Positions 20,619 to 32,483 of a stretch of 64,000 bases of DNA are shown piece after piece. The DNA is from Tubulanus polymorphus (taxonomy: Eukaryota > Nemertea > Palaeonemertea > Tubulaniformes > Tubulanidae), in contig NC_134028.1 in assembly GCF_964204645.1 (NCBI RefSeq), positions 13,939,263-14,003,262 of the forward strand, read 5' to 3'. The translations under genes were made by a program, and so were the position numbers. Position 1 is the stretch's first letter. Each line of letters begins with the position of its first letter. Under the pieces are notes generated by a model. The model was not told where the DNA came from, made no database searches, and saw only the letters and a program-made list of their open reading frames with translations.

Positions 20619-23600
20619 CTACAATTTCTTATTCCTAAAGTAGTCATGAATTAATTTCGGGTTAATAATGTTTTCCTCTGGCTTAAAAGTACATTCACTT
20701 TTATCATAACCTTCCCACCAAATTTTAAAGTGACGCTTTCCCCTAATGATCTTATCACCTAAAATCTCCTTGACGATATAAACATCATCGGGAATATCAA
20801 TTAAATCATCGTCTCTAAGCGATAAGTCCGTGTCAATTGGATCTCCATAATCATCTCCCTGGCTGCCGATAGGAAGATCCTCCCGGTGAATAAACCGTTT
20901 CAATCTATCTGCCGATACAGGACTTTTTAAATACTTTCCAGTTTTAGCACACTTAAGCTTGAAAGTTGAAGGACCTAAGGCCTTGGCTATTTGAAAAGGC
21001 CCATTATATACCATTAGATACCGTTTCTGTAGCTTTCTACTCAATCCCTTCTTAAAATTCGGAAAGAATACCCAACAATGATCTCCGACTATTAACTCTA
21101 CTGGAGTTGCCTATTTATCACTTTGCTTTTTAAATGCCGTTTGTGCAGTTAATATTCCTTCCATAGCTAACTTATAGACATATTTCAATTTATTCAGCGC
21201 TAATTCGACATGGGTATTTATATCATCTGAATTCGCAGATGATTCGAGTAAAGCATTATCTAATGGAGTGTTAGGGTGTCTTAGAAACATGAGATAGAAA
21301 GGACTGTAATTCGCAATGGACTTCATCGGACTAGTATTGTTCGCAAATACGGCGGCACGCAAATATTTGGTCCAGTCAGTCTGTTTTTCTGAAACCATCA
21401 TAGATATCAATGATTTGATCGATCTGTTTGTAACTTCACATAAACCATTACATTTCGGATTAAACGATGTTGTTCTTTTGTGCTTTACCTTGGCCAGCTT
21501 AACAATATCACTCAAGAAATTACTAACCCAATCACTTAACTCTCTAGGAAACGCATACCTTAGAAATATCTCATTATACCGAAACAGCAAACACTTCGCA
21601 ATATCGTGTAAAGTTACAAACGAGAACAACAATTTGAGTCATTCCATCTGTAGACTTTGTTTACTCGTTTTTTTTTTTCGTTCATTACATTTGGGGCAAC
21701 TTGATACAAAATGCGAAACGTCTCTGTATAAGTTCTTTCAGAAATAATTCTGATATATTCTAGCATATGTTTTCGGTACGCCAAAATGGCCTGAAATATG
21801 TTCATCATGCATAAACCCCAAGACCTCTAATTTCAACGATTCAGGTACAACCAACTGCAGAAAATAATCCCCATTTTGATTCTTTGCTGGCCTTGGAATA
21901 TGATACAAAACCCCTTTCTCGCTCAAAGTATACTAATCCGCTTGAAGCAGAACTATCCTAGCCTGGGACTGATCCGGCGGCAACAGGCCGTCACTCAAAT
22001 ATGCAATCGTATTAGCTAAAGGATTGTCCTTCATCTGTTCATAAAGAACAGCGTCTACATCAATTTGGTTCAATATACATGAACTTTCAAATAGCATTCT
22101 ACTCAATCCATCTGCATCCCATGAACGCGCCCAGGTTTGTGTATAATTTGAAAATCATACTCCGATAATTCAGCCAAGATTCTTAACAATTGAGGCGTAG
22201 GATTTTTCATTCTCTGCAGATATGAGAGTCCTGCATGATCAATGAGTCCTGTTTGAACAATAAATGGTCTGCCATAAAGAAATGATTTAAAATGCACACC
22301 ATACAGTATTGCTGCTAGTTCTTTGCGTGTGGTATTATAGTTTAATTCTGCCTTGGTGAATTGTTTCGATGCGTACGCAATTGGGTGCTCTTTTCCATCA
22401 TCAGATATTTGACTCAAAACCATACCACATGCTACATTATTGCTATCGTCACACTGCAGTATGAATATTTTATCAAAGTCTGGGAATTTGAGAATTGGGG
22501 CCGATTGTAATGCTAATTTCAGAGTTTCGAACGATTTCTGACACTCATCCGACCATGTGAATTTTATATCCTTTTGTAACAATGATGTCAAAGGTTTTGC
22601 TATCGTGGCATAATCTTTTACAAACGACCTATAAAACCCAGTGAGCCCTAAAATTGCTCTCAGTGTTTTCAGGGAGTTTGGGATTGTACAATCTGCAACT
22701 TTGTAAATCTTTTCCTGACAAGGAAGTAAGCCTAATTCTGTTACTAAATAACCCAAATGTTTCACCTTTTTACAACCGAAATAGCACTTCGTGCTTTTCA
22801 ATTTCAATTTAACTTCACGTAATCGTTCAAAAACTAGCCTGAGATGTTCAACATGAGAATCTTCATCTTCTGAGAAGATTATTATATCATCCAGGAGTAC
22901 TTCACAAATATCATGCAATAACCCTTTTAGAACGTAAGTTATATTTCGCCAAAAAGTAGCCGGGGCTCCCCCTAAACCTCGTGGCATCTTCAGATATTCT
23001 CATTCCCCACTATCGCATACAAAAACAGTTTTCTCAATTGAGTCTGGGTGCATAGGGATCTGAAAATATCCTGAATGTAAATCCAATGTCGTGAATATTT
23101 TTCTCTTACCGATGTTTGCAAATATCTCAGAAATTGTTGGACCAGGAAATATGTCAATCTCAGTTTGTTTAGCTGGCGATAATCGTGAACGCAGGAGTTT
23201 TATCTGGGTTTAACTGAGCCTTCTTTATTAGTATAGAGGGTGAAGCCCATTCTGATGTTGATTCCCTGACAATTACCTGATCTGCTAACTTTCTAACTAA
23301 CTCGTCTTCAACATCTCTAAGAGCGGAGGCCTATAGGCCTATAGGGTTTCAGTCTAATAGGCGGGTTGCCAGTATGTATACGATGAGCCCAAGGTACATC
23401 TGCCCTTGTCAATTCACTTGCATCTTTTGCAAAGATATCACGAAATTCCTTTAACAATTTTTTCAATTTTTCCTGGCCTTTTGGGCTAAGATTTGAATCC
23501 AAGGCATCGAATCCAAGTGATTCGTTATCATCATTAATCTCGTGTTTGCTTTCTTCTACTTTGGGTACTATCAAATAATTCAAAGTTACAAATCCTAAAG

Positions 23601-23900
23601 CAGTACCTCTACGTAATTTGATTGGCATGTTTGAAAAGTTGTAGAGTCTCATAGGCACTTGTTTATTTAATACCTCAACTATAGATTCATCGCTATCAAT
23701 ATCATGACGAGCTTTAAGGTAGCAATCCGGTTCTAAATAAACATAACTCTTATGAGTTAAGTAATCGGTCAATTTACCCTGAACATCATACTGAGATTTT
23801 GGAGGAATTGTGATGTCGCAGATTGCTTTCACCTTGTGCAGCTAATATTAACCCTCCTGCTATAAGGTAATGTTTTGAATCACTTATCCCAGTTGGGATG
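20619..23900 (-). pseudogene. pol: Ty3/gypsy pol (protease end, RT, RNase H, integrase, chromodomain)
   Basis: Minus-strand pol in several frames. 23317-23832 is the protease-RT linker. 22103-22987 holds the RT catalytic LLDDIIIFS, the thumb and RNase H (LQCDDSNNVACGMVLSQ; YASKQFTKAELNYNTTRKE). 21738-21926 holds the integrase HHCC region (HDEHISGHFGVPKTYARI). 21111-21632 holds the rest of the core, but the segment with the first catalytic Asp is missing near 21640. 20619-21044 ends with a clear chromodomain (FKIWWEGYDKSECTFKPEEN). The RT fingers at 22990-23310 are frameshifted. Confidence 0.8.
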
Positions 23901-24108
23901 AAAAACCATCAATTTATTTAAAGAAAAAAATTAAAAGTAATTTGAAATATCTTATTTTGAACATGAAATTTTGAGTTGAATTATTATTTTTGAGTTATGA
24001 TATCTGAAACATACAGCTTAATCTTATTTCAATATATATTTATTATTCTTTTCATATTCGATATTTTAAATTGTTTGATAATGTTTTGATTTATGTGATC
24101 TTAAATAT

Positions 24109-24663
24109 TTACCTCCGCAATAAACAATGCACTTTTTCATTAGGATTGAATTTTCTGAATTCTTCATGTAAGTAACATTGAACTGCAATATCTTTATAAG
24201 AATTATCATTATCTAAATCACATTGAATACCAATATTTGACGAATTTTCATTATAGATAATTTGTTTATTATTAAAATTAAAATAATATAATTGTCTTTT
24301 TTCAATTCTTAAGTTAATCAAATCATTGTAATCTTTTGAAAGTATTATATCACTTTGTCTTTCATTGAATGGAATTTTAGGAATATTTATTATGTTTTCA
24401 TCTAAAGTTCCTTTAAAATTTAAAACTGTATTAAATATTTTAGGATTTTTGATTCCATTATCAAAAGTATCTACTAGTTCAGTAATTAAATATGTTTCAT
24501 TTGATAATATTTGATTAATTACAGTAATATTATCAATTTTATAGCATCTTGCGGACACTAAATTTGTTGCTGAAATATAATTTCTAATGTTAAACTGTGA
24601 AAATGATTTATTGGTTTCATTGATTTCGATTTTGAATTTGGGTTCTTCTTCTCCTTTCTTCAT
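24109..24663 (-). CDS. Unidentified protein at the end of the second Polinton-like element
   Basis: 184 residues, uninterrupted, Asn/Ile/Lys rich. It starts MKKGEEEPKFKIEINE after a class A motif (24664-24693, with AATTTTAATAAAAG). Mostly predicted beta/loop; two similar stretches near the end (NIGIQCDL, DIAVQCYLHEEF) may be an internal repeat. It has no zinc finger, although it takes the place the zinc-finger/PolB gene has at the ends of the first element. It is the only intact gene of this copy. Function unknown. Confidence 0.55.
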   Translation of the reverse strand: MKKGEEEPKFKIEINETNKSFSQFNIRNYISATNLVSARCYKIDNITVINQILSNETYLITELVDTFDNGIKNPKIFNTVLNFKGTLDENIINIPKIPFNERQSDIILSKDYNDLINLRIEKRQLYYFNFNNKQIIYNENSSNIGIQCDLDNDNSYKDIAVQCYLHEEFRKFNPNEKVHCLLRR

Positions 24664-24867
24664 TTTTATAACAAAACTTTTATTAAAATTAATCTAACGC
24701 ATATAAATATAAATATTCGCTGTTTTAAAAATGAACTATTTCACTCACACTTTACTCACACCTTTTATGTTTAAAATTGATTTTTTATTGCTGAAATCTA
24801 TATTTGATCGTATTTATCTAAATTATTATGCTAACATTTTACTCTCACCTTTAAAACATGAATATTT

Positions 24868-25020
24868 TAAGACTAATTGGGAATATGTTGTTTCAAGTCA
24901 AAGGTTGAGGGGGCGAGTGAGTAGAAAATGAAAATAAATTCGAGCGTGCGAGAATTTATTTTCATTTTTTATGAGCTCGACCTCTTCGTTCAAAGCTTGA
25001 ACCTCATTCTTACACCTAAT
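24868..25020. repeat. Terminal palindrome of the second Polinton-like element
   Basis: Core GAAAATAAATTCGAGCGTG with CGAGAATTTATTTTC is the same hairpin as in the first element, while the outer arms (TCAAGTCAAAGG / GTTCAAAGCTTGAA) have diverged but still pair. Confidence 0.7.
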
Positions 25021-25029
25021 TGTTTTTAA

Positions 25030-26240
25030 CTTGTAAGCAGCCCATTGGCACATTTTAACGGATTCTATAGCCGGATCCCAAAAAGTCACTTTTTGTCCCG
25101 TTTCGAGGTATTGATGGCCTTAGTATCTGTGGACATTTCATTGAAAACATCATGTTTTTCGACGTCGCAATTATCTTACTGATATTTCCCAACATCGAAA
25201 GAATCTGATTTTACAGAATTTCGTTTCGCATTTAAACATGAACTCTTTTTCTCTTCGATACATGAACCTTTTTCCTCTTCAATACATAAACCTTCTTTCT
25301 CTTCAATACATAATTTCGAACATAAATGTATATTAATTCTATTACTATCTACTAAATATTTAATTCCTATTTCATTGTCTCCCATATCTTTTCTGAGTTC
25401 AGTCTCAGAATCGGTATCTTCAATTTCATTCTCACTTTATTGGAATTTAACTCTTTAATTTCCTGTAAGTAAACTTCGTTTCTCGTTTTAACGATCATCT
25501 TTCAATATTCTACATTCACTAGAAATCGGTTCAGTATTATCCCTAGGCAAACCTGTATCCGTGGTGTGTAACAAAACTTTACTTATATCTGTATCATCTC
25601 GTCTCGGCTCCTTGCCGACTGACGGCATCTCTAATTCACAATATTTACTATCATTCACACCTCTATTATAAAGGTTCCCAGGGAGTTCACTCAAATCATT
25701 CCCAGTTTGTTCGTTGTTCATGGCAGTGCTACTGTCCACATTCTTCATAAGCATAGTTTCAGAAACTGAAGAGAGTTGTTCGTTAAGGTAATAATCATTT
25801 TTTCATATCTTGTTAATAGCTTGCATAATTATACTCAAAATAAGGTTCATAGTAAAAATTTCGATGAATATTTCGTTCCAGGTAAAGTGGACGTTGATAA
25901 TTAACTTCATAAAAATCGTTTTCATTTTTATAATGCCCGATATTCTGACTGTTGGCCTGCGGCCCACGATTTACCTCATAATCATAGGCCCAAGCTTGTT
26001 TCCCGAAACATCATCACTATCAACTTGGTTAATCTGAGTGGGTCTATCTCTAGATGGATAGCCAGTTCTTAACTCCCTCGGTTGAAACTGGCCTGGGGGA
26101 CTATAGTTCGATTCAAAGTTAAATTTAGCAGGATATGGATTATAACCCCTTGCCGCATCTTCAAATTGGCGTGTCCTATCTGTGAATTGTCGTGGCGGGG
26201 GACGATAGGCTGGCGAGTATCGAGGCTGTGATCCATAGTT
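25030..26240 (-). pseudogene. Decayed gag-protease linker of the gypsy relic
   Basis: Minus-strand open pieces at 25488-25754 and 25176-25385. The latter has four short imperfect repeats of CIEEKEG type. No protease DTG/DSG motif was found. Position between the zinc knuckles and the protease end makes linker or protease sequence likely. Confidence 0.4.
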
Positions 26241-27425
26241 TTGTCGAGTAGATCGACATTGTCTGGCTATATGCCCTCGTCTGCCACAGTTGTGACAAAT
26301 TATTGATGGATTTTGCCGACATCTCGCCGATGTATGTCCAGCGGTACGACAATTTTCTCAATATGGACGGCCATCAGAAAGCCGTACAGCCCTTTGTCTT
26401 TCAGGGGCCACCTTCGGTTATCGGAGTTAGTCGACTATAATCGAACTAAATGAAACCGAATGTCCGTTAGTCGGAACTATAGTCCGGAAATAGTCGACCA
26501 CGCAATTGAGCACGGTCGCTACAGTTCGGACCTACGTTCAAGATGGCCGACACTGTGAAATACGTTACGACCGAACTATAGTGTGTTCGGTTATTAGTTC
26601 CGACCACTAGTCGACTAGCTACGAAAACCGAAGTTGGCCCTGATTGGTCATTTCGTTGTAGTGATAAATGTTGAGAAAGTTTTTCATTCAACCCTTTCAC
26701 CTCTTGTTCCAAAGCTACCTGCCTCGAATAGCCCAAATCTATGGCTCTAATTTGATCCTGGATGGCGCTAGTTTCTCTAATTCAAACGCCAAACGTGCAT
26801 AATTAATCGCCTGGTCGAAATAATTTGGACATTTTCGTAACACAAATGCCTTTGTGTTTAGCAGCAGGCCATGAATAAAAGGATATAATAAATCATTTCC
26901 CGCCCTACCTAATTTCCCTGCCAGTTCAACTAACCGAGATATGTAACAATCAACTGATTCACCCTCCATCATCTTTAAACTATACAATTGCTGTAAAGCT
27001 TCCCACTGCATGTCTTTACCAACTTCTTTTGAATTCTTCCAAAACCTCATCAAAAGTGTACTCAACATTCTTCCCTTCTGCATCACGTTTTGGATTACCT
27101 TTTAGATAATAATAATAATCCTTCGCTCTCCCTTTTAAAAACATAGGGAAAGCAGCTAGAGCTTTTGACTTTTTCCAACCCCCAAATTCTACCCGCTCTT
27201 CAAAATCGCGAATTAATCTATTGATATCCTCATCTGCATCACCATCATGAATAGGTGGTAGTTGGCCTAAATATTAATCTTTCAGGCGATGTCTCTAACG
27301 CAAAATTTGAGACTGAATTTGCATCAGTCTCGGCCCAAAATCGATTTGCTGGGGTTGATTTTTGCTCGCCTGGCCCTACTCCGTTTCCATTGAAAATACT
27401 GGTACATTCATCTTTGTCCAATTAA
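26241..27425 (-). pseudogene. gag: gag of the gypsy relic with two zinc knuckles
   Basis: Nucleocapsid part shows two C-x2-C-x4-H-x4-C knuckles (NCRTAGHTSARC, whose first Cys codon is now TGA; CHNCGRRGHIARQC), followed by an Arg/Tyr/Pro-rich tail. 26739-27086 is the retrotransposon gag core (QLYSLKMMEGESVDCYISRL). A MITE at 26402-26642 separates core from knuckles. Broken by frameshifts. Confidence 0.7.
26402..26642. mobile_element. hAT-like MITE (241 bp) inside gag
   Basis: Termini CAGGGGCCACCTTCGGTT and CAGGGCCAACTTCGGTTTTC with matching inner GTCGACTA. The CAGGG start is typical of hAT; an 8-bp TSD is not clear. It is nested in the minus-strand gag. Confidence 0.6.
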
Positions 27426-27442
27426 GTTGACTTACTTGCTTG

Positions 27443-27600
27443 TTAGGGTTTTCTGTTATTTCACAGAAAACCCTATTGATATCCGCGTGATTATTAGGGT
27501 TTTCTGTTACATCACAGAAAACCCTATTGAGAATCGCGTGTTTCTTATTATTAGGGTTTTCTGTTACATCACAGAAAACCCTATTGAGATTCGCGTGTTT
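27443..27600 (+). repeat. Hairpin cassette, three units
   Basis: Three tandem units of a 30-bp perfect hairpin (arms AGGGTTTTCTGT) plus spacer TATTGAGATTCGCGTGTTTC and TTATTATT. The open frame RVFCYITENPIEIRVF is an artefact of the repeat. Confidence 0.75.
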
Positions 27601-28645
27601 CTTCTTATTATTATTTTATGTCACAATATTTTCACTGAAAGAACTAAGGCTTTGTTACCTTGCCGCTGTTGTCGATACAATCCGTATGATATCGTTCAGC
27701 TCACTGAGATCTACAAATACTCCGCGTGTTTTTTCACGAATCATCGTTACAAAAGCACTGAGTGTCGGACCGTAAACATCGAAAATTTAGCCCCATTCAA
27801 TGGGGCGACATGTTTTTCGAGTCGTCATCCCGAAATCAACCCGCAGGCCGACTGTCACTTCGATTATCAATTCAAGTATAAATGAACTGAATTTATTGCC
27901 GCAGACTTCACATTCAGTCGCGGTCTTCAAACAGTGATTTTAACAATAGCCCATTTTCCTCATCAAATCATATTACCGATACACTGGAAATTTACTACTT
28001 TAGATTTTAAAAGCACTGTCGAGCCGTAAACATCGACAAATCGACGTGTGTCACTACATCGTCGTTCCGGGAATCAGCTGCGAGTTTCTCCTCATTCTGA
28101 GAATCAAATCGAGTACAAATTAATTTATTACTACCAGTGATTTGGCTGCGGGCGTCAAGCAGTTAATTTAGCAATACCTTTTTTTCTTTACCAAATTTAC
28201 CGTGTTTTTACTAAGATAAATCATAAGTGTACCGGGGAGTCGATGGCCTAAACTAAACACGCCGAAGAGATATAGCGGAGAAAAGCTGTTATGTCGACGA
28301 GGTATCAAAATAAAAGAATGTATTACTTTATTCGGCCGCGGGCCTCTATATCAATACCATCAATACTCTATATTTCCTACAGTACATACCGATCATTGTC
28401 AAATCCACAAGGTATTTACTAAATACAAGTATATAACACACTCCTATCCGTATGCTGGACTCACACTTGACATTCGGAGTAAGCGTTCGCTGTGGGGGAA
28501 AGGAGATCGTTCGCTGTGTCGCTTGAAGTGTTTATCGAGTTTTACGCGACCTTAAAGCTTTAGTATGGTGGCTGATAAGATAAAAAAACACGAATATGCA
28601 AATGAGGGCGACATTACGACAAATTTAAATAACGCGAGAAAACAA
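27601..28645 (+). repeat. Unique block of the composite super-repeat, copy 1
   Basis: About 1 kb with close relatives at 32195-32483 plus 41108-42145, 51240-52193, 54105-55075 and 57650-58010. No coding capacity is shared between copies. It ends in GCAAATGAGGGCGACATTA just before the satellite. Confidence 0.75.
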
Positions 28646-31600
28646 TGATTTTGATTTTGTCGCCCGTGACAATTCATTATTTTGGTTTTATCACCCACGA
28701 CAATTCATTACTTTGGTTTTATCGCCAGCGACAATGCATTATTTTGATTTTGTCGCCCGCGACAATTCTTTTCGGTTTTGTCGCCCGCGACAATTCATTA
28801 TTTTGGTTTTATATTTTGTTTTTGTCGCCCGCGACAATTTTCTTTTTTGGTTTTGTCGCCCGCGACAATTCAATATTTTGGTTTTATCGCCCGCAATAAT
28901 TCATTATTTTGGTTTTGTCGCCTGAGAAAATTCATTATTTTGGTTTTATCGCCCGCGACCATTCATTATTACGGTTTTATCGCCCGTGACAATTCATTAT
29001 TTTGGTTTTGTCGCCTCGACAATTCTTTTTTTGGTTTTGTCGCCCGCGACAATTCATTAGTTTGGTTTTGTCGCCCGCGACAATTCAATATTTTGGTATT
29101 GTCGCCCGCGACAATTCAATATTTTGGTTTTATCGCCCGCGACAATTCATTATTTTTGTTTTGTCGCCCCGAAAATTCTTTTTTTGGTTTTGTCGCCCGC
29201 GAAAATTCATTAGTTTGGTTTTGTCGCCCGCGATAATTCATTATTTTAGTTTTATCGCCCGCGACAATTCATTATTTTGGTTTTATCGCCCGCGACAATT
29301 CATTATTTTGGTTTTGTCGCCTGGACAATTCACCATTTTTGTTTTGTCGCCCGCGACAATTCATTATTTTGGTTTTGTCGCCCCGACAATTCTTTTTTTG
29401 GTTTTGTTGCCCGCGACATTTCATTAGTTTGGTTTTGTCACCCGCGACAATTCAATATTTTGGTTTTATCGCCCACGATAATTCATTACTTTGGTTTTAT
29501 CTCCAGCGACAATTCATTATTTTGGTTTTGTCGCCCGCGATAATTCATTACTTTGGTTTTATCTCCAGTGACAATTCATTATTTTGGTTTTGTCGCCCGC
29601 GACAATTCTTGTTTTTGGTTTTGTCGCCCGCGACAATTCATTATTTTGGTTTTATCGCCCGCGACAATTCAATGTTTTGGTTTTATCGTCCGCGACAATT
29701 CATTATTTTGGTTTTGTCGCCCGAGACAATTCATTATTTTGGTTTTATCGCCCGCGACAATTCATTATTACGGTTTTATCGCCCGAGACAATTCAATATT
29801 TTGGTTTTATCACCCACGACAATTCATTACTTTGGTTTTATCGCCAGCGACAATGCATTATTTTGATTTTGTCGCCCGCGACAATTCTTTTCGGTTTTGT
29901 CGCCTGCGACAATTCATTATTTTGGTTTTATATTTTGTTTTTGTCGCCCGCGACAATTTTCTTTTTTGGTTTTGTCGCCCGCGACAATTCAATATTTTGG
30001 TTTTATCGCCCGCAATTATTCATTATTTTGGTTTTGTCGCCTGAGAAAATTCATTATTTTGGTTTTATCGCCCGCGACAATTCATTATTACGGTTTTATC
30101 GCCCGTGACAATTCATTATTTTGGTTTTGTCGCCCGTGACAATTCACCATTTTGGTTTTGTCGCCCGCGACAATTCATTATTTTGGTTTTATTGCTCGCG
30201 ACAATTCATTATTTTGGTTTTATCGCCCGCGACAATTCATTATTTTGGTTTTATCGCCCGCGACAATTCATTATTTTGGTTTTGTCGCCCGCAACAATTC
30301 ATTATTTTGGTTTTATCGCCCGCGACAATTCATTATTTTGGTTTTGTCGTCCCGACAATTCTTTTTTTGGTTTTGTCGCCCGCGAAAATTCATGAGTTTG
30401 GTTTTGTCGCCCGCAATAATTCATTATTTTGGTTTTATCACCCGCGACAATTCATTATTTTGGTTTTGTCGCCAGAGACAATTCATTATTTTAGTTTTGT
30501 CGCCCGCGACAATTCATTATTTTGGTTTTGTCGCCCGCGATAATTCATTACTTTGGTTTTATCTCCAGTGACAATTCATTATTTTGGTTTTGTCGCCCGC
30601 GACAATTCTTGTTTTTGGTTTTGTCGCCCGCGACAATTCATTATTTTGGTTTTATAATTTTCTTTTTTGGTTTTGTCGCCCGCGACAATTCAATATTTTG
30701 GTTTTATCGCCCGCAATTATTCATTATTTTGGTTTTGTCGCCTGAGAAAATTCATTATTTTGGTTTTATCGCCCGCGACAATTCATTATTACGGTTTTAT
30801 CGCCCGTGACAATTCATTATTTTGGTTTTGTCGCCCGCGACAATTCTTGTTTTTGGTTTTGTCGCCCGCGACAATTCATTATTTTGGTTTTATAATTTTC
30901 TTTTTTGGTTTTGTCGCCCGCGACAATTCAATATTTTGGTTTTATCGCCCGCAATTATTCATTATTTTGGTTTTGTCGCCTGAGAAAATTCATTATTTTG
31001 GTTTTATCGCCCGCGACAATTCATTATTACGGTTTTATCGCCCGTGACAATTCATTATTTTGGTTTTGTCGCCCGTGACAATTCACCATTTTGGTTTTGT
31101 CGCCCGCGACAATTCATTATTTTGGTTTTATCGCTCGCGACAATTCATTGTTTTGGTTTTATCGCCCGCGACAATTCATTATTTTGGTTTTATCGCCCGC
31201 GACAATTCATTATTTTGGTTTTGTCGCCCGCAACAATTCATTATTTTGGTTTTATCGCCCGCGACAATTCATTATTTTGGTTTTGTCGTCCCGACAATTC
31301 TTTTTTTGGTTTTGTCGCCCGCGAAAATTCATGAGTTTGGTTTTGTCGCCCGCAATAATTCATTATTTTGGTTTTATCACCCGCGACAATTCATTATTTT
31401 GGTTTTGTCGCCAGAGACAATTCATTATTTTAGTTTTGTCGCCCGCGACAATTCATTATTTTGGTTTTGTCGCCTGGACAATTCACCATTTTGGTTTTGT
31501 CGCCTGCGACAATTCATTATTTTGGTTTTGTCGCCCCGACAGTTCTTTTTTTGGTTTTGTCGCACGCGACAATTCATTATTTTAGTTTTATCGCCCGCGA

Positions 31601-31815
31601 CAATTTAATGTTTTGGTTTTATCGCCCGCGATAATTCATTATTTTGGTTTTATCACCCGCAACAATTCAATATTTTGTTTTTATCGTCCGCGACAATTCA
31701 TTATTTTGGTTTTGTCACCCGAGACAATTCATAATTTTGGTTTTATCGCCCGCGACAATTCATTATTTTGGTTTTATCGCCCGCGACAATTCATAATTTT
31801 TGTTTTGTCCCCGTG
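28646..31815. repeat. 31-bp satellite array, about 100 units
   Basis: Monomer is TTTTGGTTTTGTCGCCC followed by GCGACAATTCATTA; each unit contains the near-palindrome TTGTCGCCCGCGACAA. Because 31 is not a multiple of 3, each frame cycles through the unit, giving long meaningless open frames (LVLSPATIHYFGFIARDNS type). Larger blocks of up to ~940 bp are duplicated within the array. Confidence 0.9.
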
Positions 31816-31854
31816 GTTTTGTCGGAACATTAAGTTATTTGGTCGAACAGTGTG

Positions 31855-32160
31855 TTAAGGTCGTTTTGGAAATTTACTCGGTCTGGTATATTTTGGATTA
31901 CTGTGTATGTCATTTGTCAGGACATTAAACAGAAGACGACTTAGGATACTACCTTGCGTGACTCCACTAGTTAGACCGTCTCATTCCAAGATGAGGCGTT
32001 CCGTTGATTTCGGTTACAAGTTTCCGTTCAGAGATAACTGCTGAGCCATTTTAACGACCTATCATTGATACTGTTTCCTAATAGCCTCTATAGTAATGGC
32101 TGATGTTGAACTGTATCAAATGCTTTGTTGAAATCTACCTTTAAACAGGATTCTAAGACT
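31855..32160 (-). pseudogene. LINE reverse-transcriptase fragment, copy 1
   Basis: Minus-strand fragment of a non-LTR RT: DFNKAFD, then WLSSYL, NGTPHLGMRRLTSGVTQG and ILSRLLFNV, matching the RT block before the YADD box, which is absent. Truncated at both ends, with frame breaks. The same fragment recurs at 44.3, 53.7 and 57.3 kb, always next to the GCTGCTTTGCAGC flank. Confidence 0.7.
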
Positions 32161-32164
32161 GTGC

Positions 32165-32483
32165 AGAAAACCCGTTATCGCTGCTTTGCAGCTATATTTA
32201 TTTTTTTTTTTCCACACTTTTTTGTCAAAACTACATAGGCTTTTTTACATTACCGCTGTTGCCGATACAATCCGTCTGATATCATTCAGCTCACTTCGAT
32301 CTACAAATACTCCGTGCGAATTTTGAAGAATCAACGTTACAAAAGCACTGTCGGGCCGTAAACATCGAAAATTGAGCCCCATTCAAAGAGCCGACATGTT
32401 TTTCTAAGTCGTCTTTCCGAAATCTACCGCACGTTTCTTGTCACATCAATTATCAATTCAAGCATAAATTAACAAATATATTA
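32165..32483 (+). repeat. Composite super-repeat, copy 2, part before the gypsy insertion
   Basis: Begins CAGAAAACCCGTTATCGCTG, has no hairpin unit, and runs to AACAAATATATTA, where the gypsy element splits it. Confidence 0.7.

Larger units (their letters stand above)
23900..25020 (-). mobile_element. End fragment of a second, diverged Polinton-like element
   Basis: AT-rich block with one gene, a class A start motif and a terminal palindrome, set inside the gypsy relic between its protease end and gag. Only one end is present; the left limit is approximate. Confidence 0.65.
18090..27430 (-). mobile_element. Minus-strand Ty3/gypsy relic with chromodomain and F-type env
   Basis: Order on the minus strand is gag with zinc knuckles (27.4-26.2 kb), a protease region, RT/RNase H, integrase with chromodomain (to 20619), then env (20572-18737). 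The 5' LTR is missing: the sequence gives way at 27430 to a composite repeat. It is interrupted by a hAT-like MITE in gag and a Polinton-like end at about 23.9-25.0 kb. All genes are broken. Confidence 0.75.

Noticed and set aside
21316-21747. 143-codon plus-strand frame
   Set aside because: Antisense shadow of the gypsy integrase.
27427-27885. Open frames with repeated RVFCYITENP (also at 51 kb)
   Set aside because: Produced by the tandem hairpin units, not by a repeat protein.
28646-31815. Regularly spaced palindromic repeats resembling a CRISPR array
   Set aside because: 31-bp head-to-tail monomers without unique spacers, in eukaryotic DNA and without cas genes.
28646-31858. Many long overlapping open frames (up to about 180 codons) rich in Phe/Ile/Trp
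   Set aside because: They are translations of the 31-bp satellite in all three frames; no start-site or codon evidence supports a gene.
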